From the NCBI GenBank assembly GCA_019321725.1, contig CM033119.1:1240001-1304000 (forward strand): a stretch of DNA of 64,000 bases, read 5' to 3'. The notes beneath the pieces were generated by a model. It saw nothing but the letters and a program-made list of their open reading frames with translations. It was not told the origin of the DNA and ran no database searches. Positions 36,917 through 49,614 of this stretch are shown here, piece by piece. The DNA comes from Paulownia fortunei (lineage: Eukaryota; Streptophyta; Magnoliopsida; Lamiales; Paulowniaceae). How positions within the stretch are numbered: position 1 is the first letter of the stretch; each line of letters begins with the position of its first letter. The position numbers and the translations under genes are program-made.

Positions 36917-39900
36917 ATGGAGAAACCTTGCTTTCACATTGCTGTCTCTGCTCTGATATTTACTCAAGTGTTTTGCAGTTTGCTGCTTTGGGCAAACAGC
37001 TTTCAACTTAACCACAGATGAAGCAGCACTTCTTGCCTTCAAATCCAGAATCACTTCTGACCCTTTGAACATATTGGCAAACAACTGGTCCACCACCAGC
37101 AGCACTTCCATTTGCGGCTGGGCTGGCGTTTCCTGTGGTGCCAAACGGAGAATCACAGCCTTTAAGGCTCTCTGGTTTGAATCTTGGAGGCACCATTGCT
37201 CCACATCTTGGAAACATGACATTTCTCAGCTGTCTGGACCTCAGCTTAAACAGATTCACGGGTCTTTTGCCAGATGAATTGGCTCGATTGCGTAGATTAA
37301 AAGAGATAAACTTGGAATTCAACAATAGGAGATGTGCCGTTGTGGCTTGGTGCCCTGACAAAACTTGAGTACATTTTTCTGTTCAACCTTTCAAAGCTGG
37401 AGATAGTGGATATGTCATACAATTCTATCCATGGAAATATTCCAAAACAGACAGGTAATCTTTCCATCTTAGACTTGAAGTATAACCGGCTGACAGGGTC
37501 AATACCATCTTCCATTTTCAACATTTTGTCCCTGGAAAGATTTGATGTCACATCTAATAGCCTCTCAGGCCCAATCCCAATAGACATGTGTGACAATGTT
37601 CCCAGGCTAGAAGGCCAGTCTTTCTCTGTAATCAACTTCTGGCTACGATCCCATCAAACTTATACAACTTTAGGGTTCTCCAGCATTTGTCATTCTCGTT
37701 TAATCAAATTCAATGGAAGCATATTGTTGCAGAATTTAGTGAGCTCAAGTATACATTATCGATAACAAATAATAAAGTGATAAATAGAGTATCGTTTACT
37801 CGAGAAATGTTGAATTATTAAGTATCAAAATTTTGTTAACTCTAATTTTATTTGAATAAATGAAAGTGATTGTTTATGATTACAAATTAATCTAACCGAA
37901 CTAATTTATAATCAAAATCAACTAATGATGAAATTCAAAAACTTAAAAGTGTAGGGTAATGATTTCACCATAATTAATTCGAATTGAATAATTTATTTCG
38001 TTAATATCAATTTATTTCCCAAGTGATAGTCGAGAATTCCTAAATTATCCATTAGCCTCTCTCAAGGTTTAATGAAAATATCATCAATTGCTAACCCACT
38101 ATATTCCTATGTGAATTACAACAATCAACAATTCATTAGGTTTTATAGATCTCAAACAAGACTACACAAATCATGTAAGTATATTCCTATTTCACATGCA
38201 ATTTATGATTTTTTACATATAGAACTAGACACATATATCACCTTTCGGGTCAATATGATTAACAATCATTCAATTAGTGGTCAAATAATTAAAAGTATTA
38301 AGAACAACGTAAAAAACTCAACTTGAAAATTAAATCAACAATTGAATTGATATAAATATTCAAAATATCATAATTGGAATACATCACAACCATAGAAAAA
38401 GAAATTAGTTCATAATAATGAAAATAAAAGACAAATTAACAATATCCATAAATATAATTAATGAGAGAAAGAAGAAAATGAAATTAAACTTGAAAGTAGG
38501 ATGGATTTCTTCTCTAATAGATGTATTCTTCTCAATTATTGAAAGAAATCTCTCCAGTTCTTCTCTTCATCCTTCTTATTTCTTAGCTTGTTTTTTCTTG
38601 TCTTCCTCTCTCAAATCTGAATTGGAGGCTCTTGGGATCACTTAAAATAGATGGGAGATCCCTTAAAATAGATGGGCGGCGCCTAAGTGTTGCACTTACT
38701 GCCAAATTTCAACTAATTTTTCATCACTTTTTAGGTCAAACTAACTTTTGGTGTCTTCATACGAATTGTAGCTCTATATCTTAGCTTTTTATATATTCAT
38801 GAATCAGCTCAATATAATATATGTGGAGAAAGTTATACCTAAAATATCAAGATATGTCATACAATTTTTTTTCAATCAAGTGCAGATTCTTTAACCTGAT
38901 TTTTCTCATTGAAATATAAAGAATTGAATTTCATGGTAAACATAGAAGTTATAAATTTATATTTTATCTTTATAATGGTGTAAGAATCAAGTCAAAATGA
39001 TATTGAAACAAAGAGTTATGATTAAAATATAAATACTGTTATCAATAGCACCATATAACGGATTTTTCAACATTTTAATTAAGTTTTATGTTTTTTTCCA
39101 TTTTCTTCTCATTTTGGTATTACCTATAATATTTCAAACTAAATGTATAAAAAGTAATATAAACACTCAAAAATTAATCAAAAATTTAGAAAATAGTACT
39201 TAATTAACGAGTATAAAATCCACTTATCACATTTTAATGAGTTATATATTCATCCAAACAAATGTAAATGGAGACAAGAATAAGATTGGATCACTGCAAA
39301 ATAAGTATACTGATTAATGTATAATTCTTCATTTTGGCAACCTTGCAGGAGGTATTCCACCAGAGGCTGGTAATCTCTCCAATTTACAGAGATTCAGCAT
39401 GCGGCAAGCTCACTGACAGGGAAAACTTCTTTATCTTCAACATATCTTCTCTCAAACAGATTGACCTTCCTTACAATGGCCTGTCAGGAAGCCTTCCATT
39501 GGACATTCATCATAATCTCTCCAATCTTAGCAGCCTCATCTTCAGTCCAATCGACTTACTGGCCAAATCTTGTCTAGATTACTGGACCGCAACAAACTTT
39601 GGCTTCTGCAATTGACGACAAATCAATTTAAAGGTGCCATACCAAAACAAGTTGGAAACATGACTCAGCTCAAAATTCTACATTTATGGGAAAACAACAT
39701 GACAGGTATCTCTTGGACTTGCAGCTGCATTATTAGCTGAATACAGAATAGCTTCTGTTTCTTTGAATCTATTAATATGTCTTCAGCAGTATAAAAATCT
39801 TACATCTATAATTAGCCAAATTGCTATCTTTTTATTTACTCTATGTTTATGATAGGAGAAATACCCTCTGAGCTAAATAACCTTAACCTTGAGAGGCTTT

Positions 39901-42135
39901 CACTGGGTGCTGATGACTTCTTTGGCCCCATCCCTTTTTCCATTTTCAATATGTCAACAATACTGATAGAGCTGGAGCTTTCTGCCAATCACTTCAGTGG
40001 ACAACTGCCAGCAAACATAGGTTCTTCACTTCCCAATCTTGAATTGCTGTTTCTGAATAACAACAGCCCCACAACTTCTATAACCAATGCTTCTAAACTA
40101 TCTATCATCGAATGGTAGCAACTCATTTACAAGCCTTGTACCAGATTTTGGTAATTTAAGACTCCTTCAGCGTCTTGTGATCTCAGAAAATAATTCAATG
40201 GGGGAATCTCCTAATCAGGAATTGAGATTTGTCTCTTCATTACAAAATTGCCAATATTTGGAGATGTTGGAAGTATCGTTAAATCATTTTAACAGCATTC
40301 TTCCACATTCAGTTGGGAATTTATCCACCTCCCTTCAGATTTTCATAGCATTTGGATGCAGCATTAAGGGCTCTATCCCAGCTGAGATTGGAAATTTGAG
40401 CAGCCTGCAGTCAATACATTTAGATAACAATGAGTTAATAGGATTAATCCCTGCAGAATTAGGGAAATTAAAGCAGGTTGAACTTATATACTTGAGTGAT
40501 AACATACTCAATGGTACAATAACGGCATGCTTGAGCAAGCTAAAATCCCTCAGAAGAGTCTTCTTAGACTCTTAACAGATTGACTTCTGTGGTGCCAAAC
40601 TTATGGAACCTTACTGACCTTTGGGGTCTGAACTTGTCCACTAATTTGTTAGCTGGATACATATCATTAGAGATTAAAAACTTGAAGGCTCTTAGAAATG
40701 TTGACTTGTCCTGGAATTAGTTTTCAGGTGATATTCCAAGCTCTATTGGCAACATAGAGTCATTAGTGGCTCTATCTTTTGCTCACAATAACCTTAAAGG
40801 ATGCATTCCTTAGTCTTTGGAAAATTTAAGAGGCTTGGAATCTTTAGATCTTTCTAACAATAACTTTTTGGGATCGATCCCAAGGTCATTAGAGGAACTC
40901 AGCTCTATCCAATACTTTGTTGTGTCCCATAGCAGACTGGAAGGAGAAATTCCAAAATGAGGGTGTTTTGCGAACTTTTCAGCTAAATCATCTATGCAGA
41001 ATTATGCACTCTGTGTGTACCTCGATTTCAAGTGCCACCATGCAAAGTCCAAACTGCTCAAAACACATTTCGTACATCAATATATCGTGGCCAAAAGTGA
41101 ACAAAAAACAACTTCAAGCTGAGATTTCACTGCTTTTAGCTTGGAGAAGGGTTTCTTATCAAGAAATTCAACTCACTTTGGGAGCCGAAGCTTTGGTTCA
41201 TTATTTAGGGGGATGCTTTCTGATGGCCTAAACGTAGCTGGGAAAGTTTTAATCTACAGTTAGAACGTGCAATCAAGAGCTTTGATGTCGAGTGTGAAGT
41301 AATGAGCACCGTTTGTCACAGGAAGTTGGTTCGAGCCATCAGCTGTTGCAGCAACATAGATTTCAAAGCATTAGTCCTGGAGTATATGGCTAATGGGAGC
41401 CTGGAGAAATGGCTATATTCCCATAACTATTGTTTGGATTTGCTACAGAGATTAAACATAGAAATTGATGTTGCAGTAGCTTTAGAATATCTTCATCATT
41501 GCAATATATTCCCTATTGTTCATTGCGACGTCCTGCTCGGTGAAGATATGACTGCACATGTTGGTGGTTTTGGAATCTCCAAGCTCTTTGGAGAAGGGGA
41601 GGCTATATCTCAGATCATCACATTGGCAACAATTGGATATATGGTGCAAGGTGATTTCCCATGTTGAGAATTTTTTTGAACTTATAAAGGTTTCAGTTAG
41701 TTCTATTTTATATGTCTGCAAGTTTCATTTCATTCATCAAATTGAATCCTGTGACCTAATCAAATAATGAATATATACTTTCTACAATGGAACATAATAT
41801 GGATCGGAAGGGAAAGGGTCCACAAAGGGGATGTTTACAGTTATGGCATAATGTTGTTGGAGATGTTTATAAAGAAGAAGCCGACTTATGACATGTTCAG
41901 TAAAGAAATGAGCTTGAATGAGTGGGTGAGTGAAGCATTACAGGAAAATGCAGTAAGTGAAGTTTTGGCTCCAGGTTTGCTAGCAAGAGAAGATCAACAT
42001 TTCTCTACAAAGGAGCAATGGGTCTCATCCATGTTTGGGCTGGCAATGGAATGTTTAACCTTCTTTTTCCAGAAAATTTCACAAGGATTGCAGTTCAAAT
42101 TACAGAGACTAACCTTTTTGAGTCATTCGATTTAA
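36917..42135 (+). pseudogene. LRR receptor-like kinase pseudogene 1 (subfamily XII type)
   Basis: Degenerate copy of the receptor kinase intact at 54240. The signal peptide (ATG 36917, MEKPCFHIAVSALIF) is in one frame and the N-cap TTDEAALLAFKSR in another; further frame changes follow near 37160 and 37330. LRR coding continues to about 37740, is interrupted by about 1.5 kb of retroelement-like DNA, and resumes at about 39340. An intron-like gap lies at 39707-39855. In-frame stops occur near 40573, 40720 and 40812. The glycine-rich kinase loop is missing. The catalytic loop reads HCD directly followed by VLLGEDM, losing five codons relative to HCDIKPSN; DFG has become GFG and APE is gone. The last exon (41813-42060) ends abruptly in 3'-UTR-type sequence, so the final 45 or so codons are deleted. 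The most diverged member of the array. Confidence 0.9.
37745..39240 (-). mobile_element. Retroelement-like insertion in LRR pseudogene 1
   Basis: About 1.5 kb of AT-rich non-LRR sequence separates two LRR-coding blocks. Read on the minus strand it begins near 39232 with TGATAAGTGGATTTTATACT and finishes with GAGTAAACGATACTC. Plant LTR-retroelement derivatives often carry this kind of start and a GAGTATCGTT-type end. No coding domain is seen, so it may be a non-autonomous element or a solo terminal piece. Exact ends and target duplication are not resolved. Confidence 0.4.
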
Positions 42136-42889
42136 TAAATGTTTCCAGTTGGCATTTGAGATTACTCATTCATTTATAAGTAGGAATGCAATAAAACAAT
42201 CACAAATGCAGCCACACCCATTAGTCAAATCTCAAAAGATATTGTCCAGGGTTCTCGACGAATGACAAGTATTTCAGTTTCTTCATGAAGTGACTGATTT
42301 AACTCCCCATTATCCTAAAATAAAAAGGAGGCATGACAAAGGACATTATAAATTAGTTGCGCTAGGGAGCTTGGTTTCTGAGTTGCAAAATTTGAATATT
42401 GAGGTTCAAGTTCAGGAACCTAACTTTTGGTGCTCATTTGTCAACTTAAACAAATAAAAGCATGAAAGCATTTTCTGTCTGCATTCTAGATAGACATGAT
42501 TACACGCATGTCTGAAATTTGGAAAAAAGAGCATATAACAATATACAAAGACTCAGACTTGTAGTCATATGCATCAATACCAATTGGTATGCACTAACAT
42601 TTCAATCACTTAATGCAAAGCCTTTTAACAGTTACTTTTCCTCTAAATTCTAATCCAAAAAAATGTGTAAAGGCAGGGTGGTTGCACTCCAACAAAAACT
42701 TCTACTTCCACTAGTGCTATATGAGCATGAAGTGCAAAATATTATCTTTCCATTCTAACCATGGGTCCTTTCCTCTTGGAGGCTGGAGTTATATATATAG
42801 TTACAGGTCTCAATATTATTCTCCAAGAGCTTTGATGCTCCTGCCTTAGTATCCACACAAACTCCTTCAAGTCAAGAGATAGTAGTTGA

Positions 42890-45800
42890 ATGGAGAATTC
42901 ATGCTTCTTCATTTGCTGTTGTTGCACTTTTAATATTGTGCAACATTGAACAATCCTTGGCGAGAGGATTTTCAACTCAACCACATATCAATATGCACTA
43001 GTTGCCTTAAAAAACACCATCACTTCAGACCCTTACGACATCTTGATCGAGAACTGGTCCAATAACACATCCATTTGTTACTTGATTGGCGTCTCTTGCA
43101 GCACCAACCAAACACCAGAGGGTTATAGCATTAAATATTTGTAATTTCAAGCTTGAAGGAACTATTGCTCCACATCTTGGAAATTTAACATTTTTTCGAT
43201 CTTTAGACATTAGCTCCAACAATTTCACAGGCTTCTTACCCCCTAAGCTGTCTGATTTGCATCGTTTAAAGGAGATAAATATGGGAATTAACTCCTTTAC
43301 GGCAGAAATACCATCATGGTTTAGAGCCTTATCTGAACTTCAACATATGCTTCTGAATAACAATACATTTTCTGGCAGAATCCCTCCTTTGTTCAATATT
43401 TCAAGGCTACAGACTTTAAATATGGGGTGCAAGTTTCTTAATGGAAACGTCCCACTGGAGATTGACAATTTTTCTTCCCTGGAAACGGTGAACTTAGAGA
43501 GTAATCAGTTTACAGGCTCTATACCGCATGATATCTTCAACATTTCCTCCGTAATAGCAATTAATCTCAGATTTAACAACCTACCAGACAAGCTCCCTAG
43601 TGATATATGCAAGTGCCGAGAGCTTGAGGATCTGCGCTTATCTATCAACCATTTCAATGGCAACATTCCAAGTGAACTTGGGAATTTGACTATGCTTAGG
43701 ATTTTATCACTAGGGTTAAACGAACTCAACGGTATGATCCCTTCTGACTTCTTTGTATAATTTAATTACAGTGTTTAACATACCCTCAGCTTGGTGTTCA
43801 ATAAGTTGAGCAATCCTGAGGAAAGTTTCTTTCTGCAAATAGCATTCATATGCAAGTTGTAGGCAGAGTTAAAACAAAAAGTGAGAAATGTAACCAAGAT
43901 ACAAGCATTTTTTGATAACAATTTCAAGAGAAGTTCCATCGGGGAGATAAGACACTGTTTTCACAGTTAGAGATATTCAGCATCGAAAGTGCCTCTCTAA
44001 CTGGAAAAAAATTCATCTTCTATCTTCAACAGTTTTACTTTGAAAATCATGGACCTGTCCCACAATAGTATCTTCGGAAGCATCCCAAAGGACATTTTTC
44101 ACAGTTTTCTAGAGCTCGAGGAGTTGTATATAACTTGATCAGAATTATCTCATTTGCCAAACAGTTTCCAGCATTTTGTAATCTAAAAGCCTTTTGCTTA
44201 TCTCTCTGTATAATACAGGTCGCATACCAAAGCAAGTTGGAAACTTCACTTCCTTAAAAGAACTATACCTTAGTGGGAACAACTTGATAGGTATGTTTAA
44301 ATTTCTTTTTGAGATTACAAAAACATTCTTTGATATTTATATTCTCAAACAATTATTATCTTCTATCTTATTTATAGCATGACATGGTTCCAATTAATTT
44401 ATCACACGGCTTAGAATGTTGTGCTAAATTTCATGATGCACTTTGTAGGAACGCTTTTTCTGAGTTCTTGTTCAAGCACATTATTGTCGTTCATGAGTGT
44501 GTGATTGTGTAGTGAGGTTGTTGGCATCCAATTTCCTTATGTTTGGAGTTTTGGCATTCATCTGAAGTTTGAATATTTGGCAGAAATCTCGCCTAATTAT
44601 CTAGGCGAAGATTCTAATAAATAATATTTAGTTGACTAAATACCAATATCCCTATACTTTTGAAAAGTGAATAACTTTTCGAAACACCAATCGGTAATTT
44701 TTTCTCGTAATGTATAATTTTTTAACAAAAAAAGAGACGAAATTTCAAATTTTAAGAAAACTACATTTCTTGTTGAGATACCAAATATAGGTATCGATTA
44801 TAGTGAAAGGATAAGTTAAATCGTTCTTCTTATTGTCTAGATTTTTAATGGCTTGACTTATATTTTTTGTTTAGCTTTTTCTTTCAATTTAAAGCAATTT
44901 CTTCTATGTCACTTTATTCAAAAGAAATTTATCTAAATGCAAAAAAATAGTAAATAATTATTGATTAGGAAATAAATATTCCATAATTTAGATCTCTAGC
45001 TTGAAAAATATAAGATGCTTAGCTCGATCGTAATCCCTAATCGATGGCAGGTGAATTACCCCAAGAGCTTGCTAATCTGGCATTCCTCGAGCTTTTCCAG
45101 TGTACAACAATTCCTTATCTGGCTCCATCCCATCTTCCATGATCAACATATCAACTTTGAAGATATTATAACTTTCAGAAAATCAATTTTCCGATAGTCT
45201 TCCCTCGAAGCTCTCACTTTCAATCTTGAAGAACTTGATTTGCAATCTAACAGACTCAGCGGGGAAATTCCAAGCTCTATCACCAGTGCTTCTAAGCTTA
45301 CTATCTTGAGCATGAACAGCAGCTCATTTAGTGGCTCCATACCCAACTTGGGTAATTTAAGACTCTTACAGGACCTTCGAATTTGGGAAAATTAACTTGA
45401 CAGGAGATTTGAAATTTTCTCTCTTCATTGACAAATTGCCAATAGTTAGAGGTCTTGGATATATCATCAAATCCTCTTAGCGGTAACCTCCCAGCTTCAA
45501 TTGGGAATTTATCCACTTCTCTTCAGATGTTCAGAGCAATTTTATAGCAACATTAAGGGTGTTATTCCTTCTGAGATTGGAAACTTGAATAGTTTGCTAC
45601 AAATATCTTTATCTGTAAATGAGTTGACAGGATTCACCCCACCAACAATAGGGAAATTAAAGCAACTCCAGAGAATATATCTTTATGGCAATCAACTGCA
45701 AGGGTACATCCCTCCCGATTTTTGCTGGTTGAGTAATATGGGTGAGTTGTACCTGAATGAAAATATTCTCACTGGTCCGATACCTGAATGTTTGGGTGAA

Positions 45801-47380
45801 CTTAAATACCTAAGAAACATCTACTTAGGCTCAAACAAGCTGAATTCCACCACACCTTCCAACTTCTGGAACCTTAGAGACCTCTTGGCTTTAAAGTTGG
45901 AAGTTTGAAGGATATCAACCAAGTAGATTTGTCATTTAATTATTTTTTAGGTGATATTCCAAGCTCAATTGTTGGCTGCCAATTATTAGAAATCCTGTCT
46001 TTGTCAAATAATAAGTTTGAAGGACCTATCCCTCAGTCTTTAGAAAATGTCAGAGGCTTGAGTACTTTGGATTTATCTAATAATAATCTTTCTGGATTGA
46101 TCCCAAAGTCTTTGGAAGATCTTCACTTTCTTCAATATTTTAATTTGTCTTATAACAGACTGGAAGGAGAGATTCCCATTGCAGGACCTTTTGTTAACTT
46201 CATTGCTGAATCATTTGTTCACAACTCTGCTTTGTGCGGTGCAACAAGGTTTCAAGTTCCTCGGAATCGAGTATCTTAGAAGATCAATACCAAAGAATGT
46301 TGTTCTGTTAATGAAGTACATTGTGCCTGCCTTCATTTCAGCTATCATTATGGTGATCATCACACTTATGCTCATAAGGAGACGAAAACTGAGAAAAATA
46401 CTACCCCTATCTGATATTTCAATAGGTATTGCTTGGAGAAGAGTTTCATATAGAGAACTTCTAGGAGGAACAAGTGCCTTTTGTGAAAGCAACCTACTTG
46501 GAAGAGGAAGCTTTGGTTCAATATTCAAAGGGACACTTTATGACGGGTTAGATGTTGCAGTAAAAGTCTTCAACTTGTAATTAAATGGAGCTACCAAGCG
46601 CTTTGACACTGAAAGTGAAATACTGAGCACCACTCAACATAAGAACTTAGTCCGAATAATTGGTTGCTGTTGCAACACAGAATTTAAAGCCCTGATTCTT
46701 ACATACATGCCAAATGAGAGCCTGGAGAAATGGTTATATTCCGACAATGTGCTACTTGATGAAGATATGACTGCTCACTTTGGGAATTTTGTTATTGCCA
46801 AGCGCTTTGATGAAGGGGAGGCTGTGATTCAAACTAAAACTCTGGGCTATGCGGCACCAGGTGATGTCTAATGGTGAAAATCTTAAATTTCAGTTTCTTT
46901 CCTCTGTTATCATTTTTGTATTTAGACCTCAAAATCAAATTATGCAAATTGATCCTATGATGATGATTGACATGTAATACAATTTAGAGTATGGATCAGA
47001 TGGGAAGGTGTCCACAAATGGGGATGTATATAGTTATGGTATAATGTTGCTGGAGACGTTTAGAAGGAAGTAGCAGACAGACGATATGTTTAGTGAAGAA
47101 ATAAGCTTAAGGGATTGGGTGAGTGAAGCATTACAAGAAAATGCAGTGAGTGAAGTTGTGGCCCCCTGATTTGCTAGCAAGAGAAGATCAACATTTTTAT
47201 GGAAACAAGCAATGTGTCTCATCTATTTTTGATTTGACAATGAAATGTTTAGCTGTTTCACCTGAGGAAAGAATTAACATGATTGACGCGGTGGCTGCTC
47301 TGCAGAAGATCAAAGCCAGAGTTGTAGCAAGCCTAAGAAGGCATCATGAAGTCGTCCACATTAATCTATACTCGACATGA
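42890..47380 (+). pseudogene. LRR receptor-like kinase pseudogene 2
   Basis: Close relative of the intact gene at 54240, with the same ATG context (GAATGGAGAATTCATGC). One extra T after the sixth codon shifts the frame, and stops follow. LRR coding is good at 43086-43733; relative to the intact gene one 25-codon stretch is missing in frame near 43608. LRR remnants run from about 43920 to 44290, resume after GCAG at 45047, and pass through several frame changes to the hydrophobic segment near 46310-46376. The kinase keeps the glycine loop (LLGRGSFGSIF) and VAVKVF, but LQLEG has become L-stop-L. A 117-bp in-frame deletion at 46745 removes the whole catalytic loop, and DFG reads NFV. The last exon (from about 46988) has another stop in the RRKPTDD motif and an extra C near 47165. 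It cannot encode a kinase. Confidence 0.92.
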
Positions 47381-48687
47381 ATTAACAAATGCTAATAATT
47401 TTACTTTTCTATGAATTGTACAAGATATTTATTGCCTTCTTTTCCTGGGAAATTTCACAAGGATTGCAGTCTAATATTTCATAGAAGTACCTTTTTAAGT
47501 CATTGGATTTAATAAATTTTTCCAAGTGACATTTGAGATTACTCATGCCCAATGAAATAAAACAATCATAAATGTAGCCATGACATCCGTCAAAACTCAA
47601 AAAAAAATCGTCCACGTTTCTTAGTGAATAACAGGTAATTCAAAATTAAATTATTTCTTCATTAAATGGCGAATTTGACTCCACAATTAATCATGAAATA
47701 AAAAGAAGGCATGGCAAATGATATGGTAAATTAGTTGCATTAGGGTAGTTTTTTCCTTTTTTTGGTGAGGTGAGAATTTTTTATTATTATTCAAAGAATA
47801 AAATACAACAAAGATACACATTAAACAAATAATCGATACTGATATTCTATGTCATATTTAATCAACTCACAAAATATAAGTTTTAAGCTACATCAAATTA
47901 CAAACTTCCCTACCATTTGCATAAAGCTACTATTCAAATAAATCATCTGTCAATTTTTATTAACTACATAACTATCTATTGTCATGTTAGAAAGAAATGG
48001 ATTTTAGCCCAATAATTCTACTATCTCACTAAAAAAAGTATGTTTTTTTACAGATAAAATTTTTGTATAAACATCTAGATAAAGTCTGTAATTTCTCTCA
48101 ATCCATATCGATAAAGTTTCAAATTGAGGAACCAAACTTTTGAAGGTAATTCGCTGACTTAAAACAAATAAAAGCATGGCAACATTTTCTTTCACTTGCT
48201 TTCTTTCTTGATAGACGTGATTACGCGCATTTGTGAAATTGTTGAAAAAAGAGCGCATCATAAATACAAAGACTCAGACTTGTAGTCATGTAAATCAATA
48301 CATACTGATAAGCACTAACATTTCAATCCCTTAACGCCTTTTTAAAAGTTACTTTTCCTCTAAAGTCTTGTCCAAATATGTGCGAAGGCTGGACCAGTCC
48401 AGTCCAACAAAAGACTTCCAGTTCCACTAATGCAATGTGGGCACAAAGTGGACTAGTGTAACTTCTTATTTCCTTTCTAACTTGTAAGTGGGGGTAATAA
48501 AATGGGAAATACTATTTCTACTCTTTAACTTATATTTGGGGGTAATGAAGTGACTATATATATATATATATATATATTCATATCTATTTATATATATCTC
48601 GACAGATCTTTGTATAATGATTCAGGAGCTTTGATGACACAAATTTAAATTTCTTGAATTCAAAATAAAAAAAATAAAAAAATTTGA

Positions 48688-48747
48688 ATGGAGAATTCAT
48701 GCTTCTTCTTTGCTGTTGTACTTTTATAAATAAGCAGCACTACACAA
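48688..48747 (+). pseudogene. Receptor kinase 5' stub A
   Basis: The sequence around ATG 48688-48690 (GAATGGAGAATTCATGCTTC) matches the first codons of the intact receptor. Similarity fades after about 60 bp, at ACTACACAATCAC, and unrelated DNA follows. A TATA-rich promoter-like stretch lies upstream at 48552-48600. It is a truncated gene start whose body has been lost. Confidence 0.8.
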
Positions 48748-48808
48748 TCACTGATAAAATTTGTGAATATATAGAAGTTGAGGATAACTATGAATATTCC
48801 AACATACC

Positions 48809-48961
48809 TGATGTAGCATAAGGTGACAAACATCCGTCTAAAAGGTATTATCATTATTTTATTTTGAAAAAAAGACGCCTATTCGGAAGGGACTGACCTT
48901 GCGCTTATAAGCCACAAGTCATCAACGGACTCATTCGATTGGGAATGAATCTCTCCCAATA
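48809..48961. mobile_element. 153-bp insertion with 5-bp target duplication
   Basis: Present in spacer copy 1 but absent from the otherwise matching copy at 62180. It is bounded by ATACC at 48804-48808 and 48962-48966. The insert begins TGATGTAGCATAAGG and contains inverted words GGTATTAT/ATAATACC. It has no coding capacity. The class is unclear. Confidence 0.6.
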
Positions 48962-49106
48962 ATACCAATACTAATATAATAGCAAAATTAGGAGGAATTA
49001 TAAATTCCAAGCAACTCTCTTTTGCATATTATCTAAATATAGTTATTTTTGCTAAAATTATCAATAGGGCCAGGGGTAGTGGGCAGTACAAGAAAGTGCA
49101 ATAAGT

Positions 49107-49345
49107 TTGCATTTAGTTGGAAAGATTTGGATTTGATAGAAAAAATTCAAATGACTCTACATTAGATTGATTGAAATCCACCACATTTAGTTGCAAAAAA
49201 GCTCAAAATATAAGGTCAAGAATTTGAAATTCATTGTATGTTTATGTTTAGATTATCCAAACAAATTTAATAAATTTATAATTATAAATTTAAAAATTTT
49301 AATTTCAAATCTATCAACAAATCTATCAACGCAAACGGAGCCTAA
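49107..49345. mobile_element. MITE-like element, left end decayed
   Basis: AT-rich, non-coding. The right end CAACGCAAACGGAGCC is followed by TAA, and the left end starts GTTTGCATTTAG after TAA. The inverse of the right end (GGCTCCGTTTGCGTTGATAG) suggests a Tourist-type terminus with a TAA/TTA target. The left outer six bases are missing. Confidence 0.4.
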
Positions 49346-49614
49346 TTGAAGTTGTGGCGCCTTGTTTGCTAGCAAGAGAAGGTCAACATTTCTCTACAAA
49401 GGAGCAATGCTTCTCATCCATTTTTGGGCTGACAATGAAATTTTTAACCTTTTTCACCTGAGGTGAGAATTGACATGATAGAATTGGTGGCTGCACTAAA
49501 AGAGATCAGAGCCACTTTTTTAGAAAGCACCAGAAGGCATCATCAAGTTACCCCCTTTAATCACTAGAGTTATACTTAAACATGAATTATACCAAGATTG
49601 AACATGTTTATAAT
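49304..49614. repeat. Direct repeat A flanking the copia remnant (partner 52621-52872)
   Basis: Starts inside the MITE-like element at TTCAAATCTATCAACAAATC and runs through a receptor 3' end into its 3' UTR, to CATGTTTATAAT. Repeat B has the same start and end words, but carries a 5-bp insertion, lacks about 14 bp near GACATGATAGAATT, and lacks part of the 3' UTR after CATCATCAAG. Confidence 0.85.
49346..49547 (+). pseudogene. Receptor kinase 3' fragment A
   Basis: Matches the last exon of the intact receptor: GAAGTTGTGGCGCC (EVVAP), GCAAGAGAAGGTCAACATTT, the SSIFGL block, ACCTGAGGTGAGAATTGACA and AAGGCATCATCAAG. A frame change occurs in the CLTFSPEE block. It is isolated from any kinase core, so it is a relic. 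Confidence 0.85.

Larger units (their letters stand above)
47385..49085. repeat. Array spacer, segmental duplication copy 1 (partner 60732-62300)
   Basis: The 3' flank of pseudogene 2, the following spacer and a receptor 5' stub align along their length with 60732-62300. Shared landmarks are a TTGCAGT block, GAATAACAGGTAATTCAAAATTA, ACAAAGACTCAGACTTGTAG, a TATA-rich stretch, and GAATATTCCAACATACC. Copy 1 has an extra 153 bp at 48809. Shorter spacer copies also follow pseudogene 1 (42100-42890), precede the intact gene (52900-54240) and follow it (59290-59590). Confidence 0.9.

Noticed and set aside
44219..44290. A separate 72-bp LRR exon in pseudogene 2 bounded by ACAG and GTATG
   Set aside because: LRR-coding words continue upstream of it without a break (LEIFSIESASLTG-type at about 43970), so the AG is probably inside a decayed longer exon.
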